From positions 59,808,564 to 59,872,563 of the forward strand of contig OY979718.1 of the NCBI GenBank assembly GCA_963855995.1: a stretch of DNA of 64,000 nt, in the 5' to 3' direction. The stretch is from Muricea muricata. Lineage: Eukaryota; Cnidaria; Anthozoa; Malacalcyonacea; Plexauridae. Numbering within the stretch: position 1 is the first letter of the stretch; each line of letters begins with the position of its first letter. The notes under the pieces were generated by a model. It had not been told where the DNA came from. It saw only the letters and a program-made list of their open reading frames with translations, and did no database searches. The position numbers and the translations under genes were made by a program. Positions 56,301 through 64,000 of the stretch are shown in pieces.

Positions 56301-59300
56301 ATTCACCGAATATGTCCTTTAGAATATGTAGAAGAAGAGCAGTGACGCACGAACAGTGACGTTCAAAACTTATGTTTATATTGTTAAATTTGACGTTGAC
56401 GGACAGTAGGTTTCGATAACACCCCTGCTAACCGAAAAAAACGAATGCACTGCATTCGGGAGGGGGATGTTCAGGAAAGTTAACATGACGTTTTTGGACG
56501 TTGTAGTTATTTAAAATCGCGGGCGCCTTTTTTGTTGTTGTTGGCGCGAAAAACATGTTAGTAAAAATATAAAGACAAATTTTCTGTTTATTCGTTTAAT
56601 TTTCGTGCTTTAAGACATTCACGTTGACTGTTCCAGTATTGTCGGGAACAGTCATAAATGTTAAACTCAAATAGCATATATTATTCATACAAAGTAGATT
56701 TCATGTCAAATCATCAGTGTTTATCATAGAAAGTTGACAGGGATATGTCGTGGTTCAACATTTGTGGCCAAAATATTATACCATATCACTTGACTAGTAA
56801 AATCACCAGTATGACAAAATCAGTAAAATTATTGCAAAATCAGTAAAAATTAGAGTAAAATGCTTAAGTACTGTACCATAGGTCTATGTACAGAAGTGTG
56901 TTTAAGGATTTACAGAACATAATGGCAGAAAACCATCTGATGTTAGACAGAGTAAAAACTAAAGTATGGCGCATGAGGGCACTGTTGCTCTTTAAACAAA
57001 GACAAAGTTCACCTTACTATCGGGGTTATCCTGGCTTTTGACTATGACCACACTGATTGATTGATATACAGTAGAAAGTGTATATACTCTAATAACATTA
57101 ATACATTATTAAATTTCATGTAAATAGTATTATATATACAAAATTATATTTGTATATTTTAAATTCTTAAATTTTAAAGTAAAAATATGGCTGCAGGAGC
57201 AATAAGCAGTCACTGCACTGCCACTGGTATTTTCAAATGTGTATGTGGGCTATTAATTATTAATGGTTGACCTGTATTCCTCAAAACGACGAAAAGAATC
57301 GATCAAATTCAATGGCTATTGTTTTAAAATCAACACCTATGCTTTCTTACTAATTTAAAAGACAGGAAAGTGATACTTTTGCCCATTAATTTATCGAAAT
57401 GGACATGGGATTCTCCTGGGTGATGTGGCAGAACTTCACAAGCACCGAGATTGTAAAATATGGCCATGCGGTGCAAAGTTTATATTATTTTATTCTTCGT
57501 ATTTAGCCCATAAATGTACATCTTTTTACATAAAAATAACCACTTGCTATTTACCTTTCAAATTTGTATCCCAAAATGAAGATCGGTGGAGCAACTTCGC
57601 AAAAATATTTATTTTTGTACTTTCGAACGGGGTTTTCCCTACGCTTTTGACTGAAAACACGACGAACGACACTTGCCAGAGCAATTTGCGTGGCGCGTGG
57701 AATGACGTGAGCGTGGGGACACAAAAATTGAGGTTATTGAGTGCGAGTTCCCTATCTGTATATATCTTATCTGTGGCTAAGCGGTGGACATTACTTTTAT
57801 TCACCGGTAAACAACAAATCCACAGAGCCTCACGGAGCCGTGTCAGGTAAAAGGTAATCCTTTTTATACATGTTTGATTGATTTGTGGTACTTTTCTTCT
57901 CTTTTGACACTCAGTATATAATAAAATACTTATTGACTGAGACCTCGGGAAAGCAGTATGTTTTGTGGACCAGAGACTGTCGATGTTTCCCGAGGCGAAG
58001 CCGAGGGAAACATCGACAGTCTCTGGTCCACAAAACATACTGTTTCCCTCGGTCTCAGTCAATAAGTGTTAAATGTTGTTTGGTCCAATTTTTCTTGTGA
58101 GCTTCAGTAAACATAATTTTTTTCACTTCCCCTATAAAATTCTATTATTGTCAAAAAAGGTAAAACTTCAGATTCGTTTTTTAAAAAAATAACTTACCAT
58201 AGTATTCATAAAAAGTTACATATAAGACTATAGAGCTACATTATTACGGTTACCTTGTGTTTTCAAGTGTCAAATTGGTGATCTGTTGAGGCATAAAGGT
58301 ATAAGGTATTTTCCATATCTCTGCTCTAAGAGGGCGGAAGTGTACTCGCATAATGATTTTTCCCATCTTTCAGGGTGGTATGAGAGCAGTGATCTGGAAT
58401 GATGTGTTTCAAGCTATCGTCATGCTGGGAGGTCTCCTCACAACCCTCATTGTTGGCACTAACAAAGTAGGAGGAGCATCGCATGTGGTGTCTGTTCTTC
58501 AAGAAAACAACAGAACTGGTGTTAGGTTAGTTTCTTTTTCAATTAGATGACGTCTGCTACTGTCAGTTTAGTAACTTAGTGAAGTTTTACTGCGTTATGT
58601 ATCAGGTCATGGAGTGTGTCTTGGAAGGCGACGACCATAATAAATATTTCACAGTGACGCGGAGATTTTGTCTTCGAGTGGCATGGCACACAAAAAATAA
58701 CATCTCATTCTATAGCTATATTAGAATCTTTTAATAAATAAAATATTGTACAACACAAACATGGTTTTAAAAGTAGCAAATAGCTATGTAATTTAAAAAC
58801 AACATCCGATTTGTCTGAGTAACAACAGAAAAAGTATCACTACCGGTACGAAAGCCTATTTTCCACTTGGCGACTTCATTCGCGCGACGCGAAGCGAAAA
58901 CAAGAATTCGACAACGTGATTGGTTAACGTTGGTTGGCGAAAAAATTCACCGCGAACAAGTAGGAAGCGTTCCTACTTTTTTCTGTTCGCGCGAACAAAT
59001 TCGCCAAGTGGAAAACGGGCTTAAGAGTGACATACGGAAATACGCCACTTAGGTCCCGGATCTAGTGGCGTCCGTGTGTTTTAGTTCTCAATAAAATATC
59101 CTGGCCTGTGCATATAATAAACATGCATACGTAACCCTATAGTGCCTGATATATATATAACTGAAGGATTTTGTGCGTTGCTCAATTAAAGTTGTTCCAG
59201 TATACGTTATATTTTTATACAGGAGGGACAGGGCTCAGGCAATATACTTCCAAAGCATTCACTTTGTTTTTTCTTGTACATGACTGTTTTCTTGTACATG

Positions 59301-62300
59301 ACTTCGTACAAGATTAAGTTTCTTCATAATTGTGATCCAGTTAGTGGTTTCTTCATCCATACTGCATGGGTTACTCATTCTGTTACTAATTACTTTCCTT
59401 GCATGTTTAGTTTTAGTTTTGACCCAACAGAAAGAACAACATTCTGGGTGATGTTTATTGGTGGCGCATTCGCAATTTTACCTTTATGGTCTGTAAATCA
59501 AACCGCAGTTCAAAGATTCTTATCTGCGAAATCTCTCAAGGAGGCGCAAAGGTAAGACTTTCATCAGCGTAGATAGACGTAGTACAAACAAGTGGAAGGA
59601 AATATATTTAACTTTCGTCCTGGAGTAAATAAAGAGAATAATGCTGTTCCCATCTTGTGCATTTGCAAACTAGGAACGACCGAGGTGACGAAAGGTTCTT
59701 AAAATTGGTCGTTTTTATAGTAGAGACGCATTATGCGTCTGGACGAACTTGGGCAAGGTTTTATTATTCGTCTGATTATGCGTCTGTAGTATAAAGACGG
59801 GGACAAGACGCAGTATGCGTCTGGACGAACTATGTTCGGTTCTTCGTCTGAACAGACGCACTATCAACGATAGTTCGTCTAGACGTATTATGCGTCTGAG
59901 TGTTTAAAGACGGCACACACATGAATAATCTGGCTATTCTAAAACCGTGTGCAAAAAGCCAGAAAAAATTATTGTAGTGGTTTGCCTGATGGTTCGTCGG
60001 ATTATGCGTCTTTATACTACACGAACAATATAGAAGGACGCATTATGCGTCTCTAGCATAAAAACGGCCATTTATTGCTTTACAATTAGTGAATCAAGAA
60101 TACAACTTCTAGCTTTGTCTTACTCGTTTCTCTATAATGCAAAATTGTACAAAAAAGCGAAAAGTGAAATTTTATATCCCTGTTTGTGTAATATCGAATA
60201 AAAAAAGTAGTCGGACTGGAAGTAAAACATCTCACTTTGTGCGCAATTAATCTAAATAATTGCCTCTTAGTATACATTCATTAATTTCTTATTATCCTTC
60301 TACAACATAGCAACGGTCAACGTCACGTTTTTAGAAATGTTATTGCGTTTCATTTCACTCGATTTTATTTCTTTTATCCGTCAGATATATTATAATTAGT
60401 ATGCATAATTATGTATAAGTGTAAGGACAAATCAAAGTAGAACTGTGGTCTGTATGCCCTACTGATTCTCATGCGAACTTAAACCAAACGTTGCTTGAAG
60501 AAAAACGTTTCATTATTCTTTCCAGATCAGTATGGCTCTCTCTACCGATGAGTGTCCTTGCAGTATCACTTTGCTCAATGTGTGGAGCAGTTATATTCGC
60601 ATACTATGCGGGTTGCGATCCGAAATTACGGAAGGACATAACTAGTTCCGATCAGGTAACACATAAATAAGGTTGTTAGTATCGTCAGAGATTCCTGCAA
60701 TCCGGCACAAAAACTAGTCATTGAAAAAGAAAAGTAAATGTTTTTACACATTTGCATGGAGTTACGAAGACTAACTTTTTGTCTGAAAGTGGACATAAAA
60801 TATAGCTAATACGGCTATAATACAGGTGTCCCAAAAAAAAGCGGATTTCTGCATTCAAGTTTGAAAAGAATATTGAACAGTGAAACTAGTGTTTATAATA
60901 TTCTCATTTAAAAGTGTATTAATTCAGCTTCCTTTGCATATGTTGTCTATGAAATTTGAGCGAATGAGTCTCGGTTGTGGTACATTAATCCATCGTGATT
61001 GGAAGTTTTTAAAATTGAGTTAGCGCTTTAATTACATCACATGTTCACAATCTGTATTCAAAATGGCGATCTGGATTTCTTACTACCCATGTGGCACCAA
61101 ATTATGTGTTTTTTGGAGCATCTCAAATGGACCACTTGCGCTAAAATTGTCCCTGTGCTCTTATTAATTGCTTCAAGTAGACAAGGAATACCTTGTTGCA
61201 AAGGCAAGTGAACAAGCCATAAAACTAAAAAAAGTCGCTCTATATGATTAAGTTTTCATTCAGCAATCGATCTTAGAAGTTGGATTCTGTTTTTTTTGGG
61301 TCACCCTGTACATGTGTGCCATTGATTGAAATTCTATTTTTGTAGATATTACCGTATTTTGTAATGGATGTTATTGGACATCTTCATGGTCTACCAGGCG
61401 TCTTCCTTGCTTGTCTATTTAGTGGAACATTAAGGTACTAATTTGCAAGCATATCTTAACTGAAATATTTAGCAAATGATGTTGCAGAAAGTCAACATGC
61501 TAATATCAATTGTATAATGCATGCGTCATCTAATTAGTGCAATATTTTAAACTATTTTAAGCACGCTTTCCTCTGGCTTGAATTCTTTGGCTGCAGTATT
61601 TTTAGAAGATTTTATCAAACCTTTCGCCAATCACCAGAATATCGATATCTCCGAAAAAAAGTTGACTCAGTTGTCAAAGTTTATAGGTAAAAACAATCAT
61701 TGTTTTATTTATGTTTGTTTTATTACGACAAAGTCCGCTTTGAAAAACCTGCTATGTTCTAAGGATAGCTGAAGGTCTCCTAATCTGAGAAAACTGAATG
61801 ATATTGAAAAGTTTCAATCAACTTTTACTGTATAAACTGCACCAGGAACGAAGTTCATTATTTATTAGCATTATCATTATTACACTTACATATATACAAT
61901 TATCAATCAACGTTCAATTATGTTTAATATTTTAGCTGCGTTGTTGGGTCTGGTCACGATTGGATTGTCATTTTTAGCTGGATCACTGGGAACAATTTTG
62001 CAGGTATGTACTGTGAAACTTTAGTACATCCGTTACTGCATCTAAAACATTTACTGTTAATAACAATCTAAATTAGGTACATTGAGCGTGATCAAACATA
62101 CTTAATAGAATAGTTGGAAACTTATTACCTATGTTTGTCAACGTTTAAAATACTGTACAGTCCGTCATCGTTGCGAGTGCATGCATTGCGTTTTTCACCA
62201 AGAGTAAGTCTTGACTTGCCCAATTGCTCAGGTAACGGATGGCTAACCTTCCTTTAAGCGTTGGTGCGCCTTATTTCTGCATAAACCAGAACAAAAGCAA

Positions 62301-64000
62301 AGATAATGACTTGGATTCTAATCAGTTTTCAAACCATCTCATCCATTGACTAGGAGAAACTGTTGGTTGCAACCATGTGGCCATGCATGTAAACTGCACT
62401 ATAACGTAAATTGATCACTTTAAATTTATATTGTAAGGCTTTTTACCAAGTTTCTGGTGTCGCTGGCGGTCCTGTTGTTGCAGTGTATTCCATGGGCATG
62501 TTCACTAGATTTGCAAACAAGAAGGTATTGTTACTCACTTTGTCTAAAGCCTACTTTTCCCTAGGCTTCGCGCGACGCGAAGTTGGTTGGCGAAAAATTT
62601 CGTCGTGAACAAACAAGAACCGTTCTTGTTTTTTCTGTTCTCGCAAACAAATTCGCTAAGTGGAAAATAAGTGTGATAATTGTAGGTCTTTGACAAATGT
62701 TGTTCATGTTGCATCTGCAGTTTTTGGCTTATTAAAAAGTATTTCTTTAATTCACATAGAAAAACATTTTTACTCACTAAATAAAGAATGTATTAAATAA
62801 ACATTGCTCTAATTGATATTTTGCATTAGCCCAAACCGAACAATAAGCCACCCTTTTTCCTGGTCAGATTCATATTGCACTGTTCAAATGCTGAACAAAA
62901 GCCCCGAACCAAACGTTCATCCATATACGTTTAAATTTTAGAAAATAAATACATTGCGCCCATTAGTCAGTCCTAAATTTGATCAAACTAATGCATGCAT
63001 AATCAGTGATGTATAATATTGAGCTCACTGTACATGATATTATTATACAGTTACAGTAGACAGTAAGATACTAAAAGTACCCAGTGAGATATTTTCAAAT
63101 CTTCTTTGGTGAAGCTATCCATCATCTGACCAATGATTTTGTGTTTTCAAAATTAAATGTCGATGTTTGTAAGATCAGCAAACCAATTTTCAGCTTTGTT
63201 AAAAAAAACTAGCTGTTTGTGTCGAAAAAATGGGTGGACTTCAAGTAAATCACCAATAGCGTATGCAGAGTTTAAATGATACGATGTAATTAGTTGAGAC
63301 AAAGCTAAGTTTATAACATTATCGATCGAAAATGCGGTCTTTAAAAGACGTCTGTATAATCAGCAGAACATTACACAGGGGATTGAAGATATGAATTTCT
63401 CGTGGTGAAAACTCGTATCTTCGCACCGCCGCGTAATATCTTCTATTTATCGAATTATAGGGAGCGTACATTGGTCTCGTTAGTGGCCTCGGTCTCGGTT
63501 TATTCGTCGCCATTGGTGCTAGAATTCATAAACCACCCTTGTCAATACCAAAGGTTTCTATTGACCAGTGTCTCGAAGCCAATCTAACTCTGTCAGTCGT
63601 AAATAAAACAAAGTAAGTCATAGATTATTGATGCAGAATTCAAAGTATCATTGTTATCTTAAACATTTATAGTAGGTAAATCGTACGGACTCCTTTTGAA
63701 CACAAAGGCATGCTTAATTATATGACCCGCAAAACAATCACCTTCGCTTGTATAGCTTAAAAACTCCCATCATGCATTGGTTGACTTAAAATAATTAATG
63801 ATAATGTTAGAGAAATCATATACAGTAAATTCCTGTTCAATAGTCCTTTCCTGAGTTGGCAACTAGCAATGAAAAGTAATTATTTACAATGCTAACCATA
63901 GTCGTAACATATATGCTCGAATAATAAAGTTCTCTTTTTTTCAATAGGGTATATGATGGTTTAGATATTTACAAAATGTCTCCATTTTGGTACAGTTTCT
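41387..64000 (+). CDS. SLC5-family sodium/solute cotransporter, 3' end beyond window
   Basis: A plasma-membrane sodium symporter of the LeuT-fold SLC5 family, closest by eye to the monocarboxylate (SLC5A8/A12) and multivitamin (SLC5A6) types. Exons: 41387–41722, 42184–42249, 43425–43476, 43916–43983, 58374–58525, 59411–59551, 60526–60655, 61346–61434, 61562–61686, 61936–62003, 62438–62524, 63461–63612 and 63948–64000 (continuing). All have GT–AG borders and compatible phases. They encode about 506 residues of an expected 600. Visible motifs are EYLLANRKM and [10 protein letters not shown] in the first exon, [27 protein letters not shown], and [21 protein letters not shown], the region of the sodium site. 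The start ATG is the first in the frame and precedes the first helix at a normal distance. The substrate cannot be told from sequence. Exon 6 has two adjacent TTTTAG acceptors (start 59411 or 59417). Confidence 0.92.
42250..43424 (+). other. SLC5 intron 2 (1.2 kb)
   Basis: Contains the hairpin MITE at 42486–42601; the remainder is AT-rich with nothing recognised. Confidence 0.6.
42486..42601. mobile_element. 116-bp hairpin MITE
   Basis: Two arms of about 58 bp pair almost perfectly, with blocks GACTAAATTTACTCTGGTAA and AAAACTAAAAG and their complements. The loop is only a few bases. It is a non-autonomous palindromic element in SLC5 intron 2. Confidence 0.8.
44153..44763. mobile_element. 611-bp DNA transposon, CACAGAT ends, 7-bp TSD
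   Basis: Perfect 34-bp terminal inverted repeats start with CACAGATTACTATTGTACCA. The 7-bp flanks ATTATAT (44146–44152 and 44764–44770) are identical. The interior has a 23-bp direct repeat (GCGCTTACTAAGAACATGGC at 44271 and 44656) and an inverted pair (44359 and 44597). There is no coding capacity. The first bases and the 7-bp duplication match those of the larger elements next to it, so one transposase may move both. Superfamily is unassigned; P-type elements have 7–8-bp duplications and ends starting with CA, but this is only a hint. Confidence 0.8.
46561..46588 (+). repeat. Poly(G) tract in transposon copy 1
   Basis: About 17 G, one T and 6 more G. The matching place in copy 2 (near 49650) has only seven C, so the tract has changed length since the copies separated, or was misread. 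Confidence 0.8.
47706..47858 (-). other. Possible first exon carried by transposon copy 1
   Basis: An ATG frame of 51 codons (starting [12 protein letters not shown]) ends at a GTAAGT donor. The same exon is present in copy 2 at 48352–48504 with only two residue differences in this part. It lies about 200 bp inside the terminal repeat. It may be the first exon of a lost transposase gene; no family match was recognised. Confidence 0.3.
48067..48144. other. Host spacer between the two large transposon copies
   Basis: The 78 bp between the target duplications of copies 1 and 2 are the only host intron sequence left between them. They contain CACGTGAT and a CCTTGGCAAC-like GC patch but nothing recognised as functional. 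Confidence 0.6.
48352..48504 (+). other. Possible first exon carried by transposon copy 2
   Basis: The counterpart of the frame at 47706–47858, with ATG at 48352, 51 codons, and a GTAAGT donor at 48505. A GCGCATGCGC palindrome, an NRF1-type motif, lies upstream at 48209–48218, so the transposon end may carry a promoter with a first exon. No downstream exon was identified. Confidence 0.3.
50305..50487 (+). repeat. 5' LTR, 183 bp
   Basis: It begins TGTTCAGG and ends GGGAACA, so it has the usual TG…CA borders. It differs from the 3' LTR at a single base (TTTGAACG here, TTTGGACG there). Confidence 0.93.
50490..50507 (+). promoter_or_regulatory. Primer-binding site of the BEL element
   Basis: TGGTCCTTTGGGAGCCGG starts two bases after the 5' LTR and begins with TGG, complementary to a tRNA 3' CCA. 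The complement partly resembles the 3' end of animal tRNA-Tyr, but the match is not exact and the primer tRNA is not assigned. Confidence 0.6.
50568..56345 (+). CDS. BEL/Pao gag-pol polyprotein
   Basis: One uninterrupted frame of 1925 residues from ATG 50568 to TGA 56345. Order of parts: a charged, coiled-coil gag region (about residues 195–280); a gag core; a CCHC zinc knuckle (C552, C555, H560, C565) with a further Cys/His segment after it; an aspartic protease region (D659 in LDPCSTSS, an unusual variant of the D-S/T-G triad); a reverse transcriptase with YVDD at 1078–1081; RNase H starting with FSDAS (D1256); and an integrase with an HHCC zinc site near 1555–1590 and catalytic D1629, D1693 and E1744. 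The integrase W-x-FNPP-APHFGG signature is typical of BEL/Pao. Gag and pol share one frame, so no frameshift is needed. There is no envelope frame. Confidence 0.95.
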   Translation: MADKSNMATNVSDNVKSANEDPVNADKDLQDTEINDHDNQLTEGNKSEAASTVSKKISTLKNNKKAAKSRLTRTKKTLHDMLQNRPEDAPLPSKSSLRILSTKLSSEMNIISKIICSLREIYATSEEDEDNVTVVESLDKELDDIGALVDSLTSSIKEHIEQRLAQGENESVSHSHKSNKSGGKSVQSKMSSLGKSEASQLPAIVEQKQLEAKEAEERLLQMEQEQKEKEKELQNVAGELQLTKQRTEEARKVAKLNKSRAEQAERLLVENDADTVKDFLADHDLENKLPSKEASGRPIGARTLAPIKLKGVDIPKFSGEDKADYEPWKAAFMSMVDIQNISVGEKMLRLQGSLSGKALTMIKDLGYSEAAYERAKFKLEKKYGGEKRLQIKHLTTLRNWPKVRSRHLKDVEEFQALLERILITVKDCGSLQDQSLNLSAKEKLSEEDIQAYKFWLLDHSREDCFESLVEWVELKAEVMEEAREETDRGQKPDKHGDSHHERKRFRGFNTRNPTKGCVVNTCKEDHPPWVCEAFKKLSVKNRKELITKAGRCYRCLAAGHLSKSCQRARRCGVEGCQSSNHSPYLHESIPSDQVDRSNQTTPPRAPPFVPRQNSLNSPTDDFSAQQRTHKTSNVDSVSMVLPALISNGRKSLKVNVMLDPCSTSSYITEAAANELELNGQPLNLTIAGTGGTEVQKQSRRVELSVVNLNGRFTAPLQAYVLDDVANDTPAIHWSKLKERWPHLRDVPFENVSRRRRIDAMIGSDHPIFHMVLNEIPGAEPNDPIGRLTNLGWVCFGPTLVENFRRDSHSYFSRTYRSRVADQRQPPDDAIRKFWELDAIGIKEETRPAMTAEENAAVKKVSETLKFLNGRYEIGIPWKDEEPNFVSNYEAAFARLESQEKSLRKKGPEVMQAYNHIFEEYERKGYIQEVRKYDVKEQWFLPHFPVLRPEKETTKVRAVFDAAMEHEGKSLNSAIRPGPKLQREIVDVLIRFRKAPVALTADIAEMFLQVSLREQDRPYHRFLWRNYDSTRQPKVYEFRRLLFGNTASPFCAQYVLHTHAQTHAAEFPAAAEAVDDSMYVDDLLDSCETVQDAITLQSELSDLLASGGFRLRKWASNNLEVLCHIPEEDRLPSLEINEQETPSTKTLGVSWNAKADIFTFLVKRRDPNEVPTKRNVISTIAALYDPLQFLSPFVMRAKVLLQEIWTAGITWDDVLPDELRRKWEQWLSELPQLSNVAVPRCLRRANPNQTQLHLFSDASNAAYAAVAYLVCQYRDYTISSCLIASKCRVAPVKAITIPRLELMGAILSARLSQTILNVLTVDRVFFWTDSENVWHWVRNQSREFKPFVANRIGEIQRLSDPDQWHHVPGALNPADLATRGLSAGQLALSEFWMEGPKFLKDGEPAWPTPKDQKLPVPESFERRATTQSHLTQDHDFPSIDLCRFSSLEHLLRVTGWIRRFITNCKTLELTDRNYSKTLSMAEISEAERLWIRKVQAEAFPKGVREGSLARLSPMKGSDGVLRIDGRLRYADELPYSTRCPVLLPKDHHFTQLIVLHAHRTLGHGFGTEHTLTQLRTKFWIPQGRRVVRNVVERCPECRRRFSTKPAGQMMAPLPRSRLSSMRAFEKVGVDYAGPFKTKQGRGTIRAKRYLCLFTCLTTRAVHLEMSYSLDTDSFINAFYRMTSRRGTPRYVISDNGTNFVGAERELRELVESLNKEKIIQQTTKFHPVEWEFNPPIAPHFGGVFEALVKSAKKAIRAILGDADVWDEELHTAICGAERLMNSRPITYVSSDHNDLSPLTPNHFLAGQLGGQFAPEALDKTVYNPKKRWHRVQQLLKMFWKRWRREFLPRINLRNKWFHPRHNLKKGDVVMMIEPDASRGDWPLGRVTEVYPGGDGLVRVVRVKSRNNEYVRPIHRICPLEYVEEEQ
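56458..56467 (+). promoter_or_regulatory. Polypurine tract of the BEL element
   Basis: GGGAGGGGGA lies directly before the 3' LTR, where plus-strand priming is expected. Confidence 0.75.
56468..56650 (+). repeat. 3' LTR, 183 bp
   Basis: Same length and borders as the 5' LTR, with one substitution, and followed by the target duplication GTCAT. Confidence 0.93.
57928..58067. mobile_element. 140-bp near-perfect hairpin MITE
   Basis: The arms pair over about 65 bp with very few mismatches. Blocks include ACTTATTGACTGAGACC, GGACCAGAGACTGTCGATGT and their complements, and the loop CGAGGCGAAGCCGAGG is itself symmetrical. It lies 152 bp beyond transposon copy 2 in SLC5 intron 4. No clear target duplication was seen. 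Confidence 0.85.
58852..59022. mobile_element. GC-rich MITE, copy 1
   Basis: The ends AAGCCTATTTTCCACTTGGC and its complement (GCCAAGTGGAAAACGGGCTT) flank words such as CGCGCGACGCGAAGCG and GTTCGCGCGAAC. A related copy is at 62547–62672. It lies in SLC5 intron 5. Confidence 0.7.
59706..60070. mobile_element. 365-bp element built of GACGCATTATGCGTC palindromes
   Basis: The ends TGGTCGTTTTTATAGTAGAG and, inverted, TGGCCGTTTTTATGCTAGAG each run into GACGCATTATGCGTC. At least four more perfect or near-perfect versions of this palindrome, often next to GGACGAAC or TTCGTC, are spaced through the element. There is no coding capacity. The target duplication is not clear. It lies in SLC5 intron 6. 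Confidence 0.7.
60821..61310. mobile_element. Mariner-type remnant with TACAGG…CCCTGTA ends
   Basis: The left end reads TACAGGTGTCCCAAAAAAAA and the reverse complement of the right end reads TACAGGGTGACCCAAAAAAA. Both begin with TA, as expected from TA target duplication by Tc1/mariner transposases. The 490-bp interior has no intact transposase frame. It lies in SLC5 intron 7. Confidence 0.65.
62525..63460 (+). other. SLC5 intron 11 (0.94 kb)
   Basis: Holds the second copy of the GC-rich MITE next to the donor; the rest is AT-rich with nothing recognised. Confidence 0.6.
62547..62672. mobile_element. GC-rich MITE, copy 2
   Basis: Shares CGCGCGACGCGAAG, GTTGGTTGGCGAAAAA and ATTCGCTAAGTGGAAAA with the copy at 58852–59022, but lacks about 40 bp of its interior. 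It begins 22 bp after the donor of SLC5 exon 11. Confidence 0.65.

Larger units (their letters stand above)
50305..56650 (+). mobile_element. Complete BEL/Pao LTR retrotransposon
   Basis: A full element of 6346 bp with two LTRs of 183 bp, a primer-binding-type sequence, one long gag-pol frame and a purine tract. The flanks GTCAT (50300–50304 and 56651–56655) are a 5-bp duplication, and the uninterrupted site is seen in transposon copy 1 at 45913–45917. The LTRs differ at one position in 183, so the insertion is recent. It is in the same sense as the SLC5 gene, whose intron 4 holds it. The element appears intact; whether it is active cannot be judged. Confidence 0.95.
48152..57775 (-). mobile_element. 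3.27-kb DNA transposon, copy 2, inverted, with BEL insertion
   Basis: It has the same terminal repeat as copy 1, in opposite orientation. The flanks GCTAAGC (48145–48151 and 57776–57782) are a perfect 7-bp duplication, different from that of copy 1. Removing the BEL element and its 5-bp duplication leaves 3273 bp, against 3274 for copy 1. Frames are conserved between the copies, and the frame at 57425–57735 encodes the same 103 residues as its partner in copy 1. So this is an independent insertion of a near-identical element, probably a local jump. Confidence 0.85.

Overview
The window is metazoan nuclear DNA: AT-rich, with short exons split by GT–AG introns, a coding order that matches animal proteins, and many small transposons. 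Several hairpin and SINE-like repeats look like those I associate with marine invertebrates, especially anthozoan cnidarians. That species guess is weak and rests on pattern memory only.

Three host genes are present. (1) MPDU1, a PQ-loop membrane protein used in dolichol-linked sugar donor handling, on the + strand at 2211–4041; its first coding exon is not securely found. (2) POLE, the catalytic subunit of DNA polymerase epsilon, on the - strand at 40611–6884. I traced 66 coding exons that join in frame from an ATG to a TGA and give 2266 residues, with the exonuclease, polymerase, iron-sulphur and zinc-finger motifs intact. (3) An SLC5-family sodium/solute cotransporter of the monocarboxylate/multivitamin transporter type, on the + strand from 41387 and running off the window end after at least 13 exons. 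MPDU1 and POLE converge on a 2.8-kb interval of small transposons. POLE and the SLC5 gene diverge from a 775-bp interval that carries an E2F-like and a CCAAT motif, as expected for a replication gene.

The most unusual part is intron 4 of the SLC5 gene (43984–58373), which is almost entirely a nest of mobile DNA. A 611-bp element (44153–44763) and two 3.27-kb elements in opposite orientation (44786–48059 and 48152–57775) all begin with CACAGAT, end with CTGTG and have intact 7-bp target duplications. No transposase is visible in them. The second large copy was later hit by a complete BEL/Pao LTR retrotransposon (50305–56650) with a single 1925-residue gag-pol frame and 183-bp LTRs that differ at one position; the first large copy preserves the empty target site. 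The two arms could pair over about 3.2 kb.

The POLE introns hold further elements: a 1.5-kb foldback element whose arms are made of 23-bp repeats containing CACGTG (27828–29330), a nested 192-bp element with a TTAGGG-like core and a 9-bp target duplication, three copies of one hairpin MITE family, a TTAA-flanked long-arm MITE, and a probable SINE. The later SLC5 introns hold an element built from the palindrome GACGCATTATGCGTC, two copies of a GC-rich MITE and a mariner-type remnant. No rRNA, tRNA, CRISPR or bacterial-type feature was seen.
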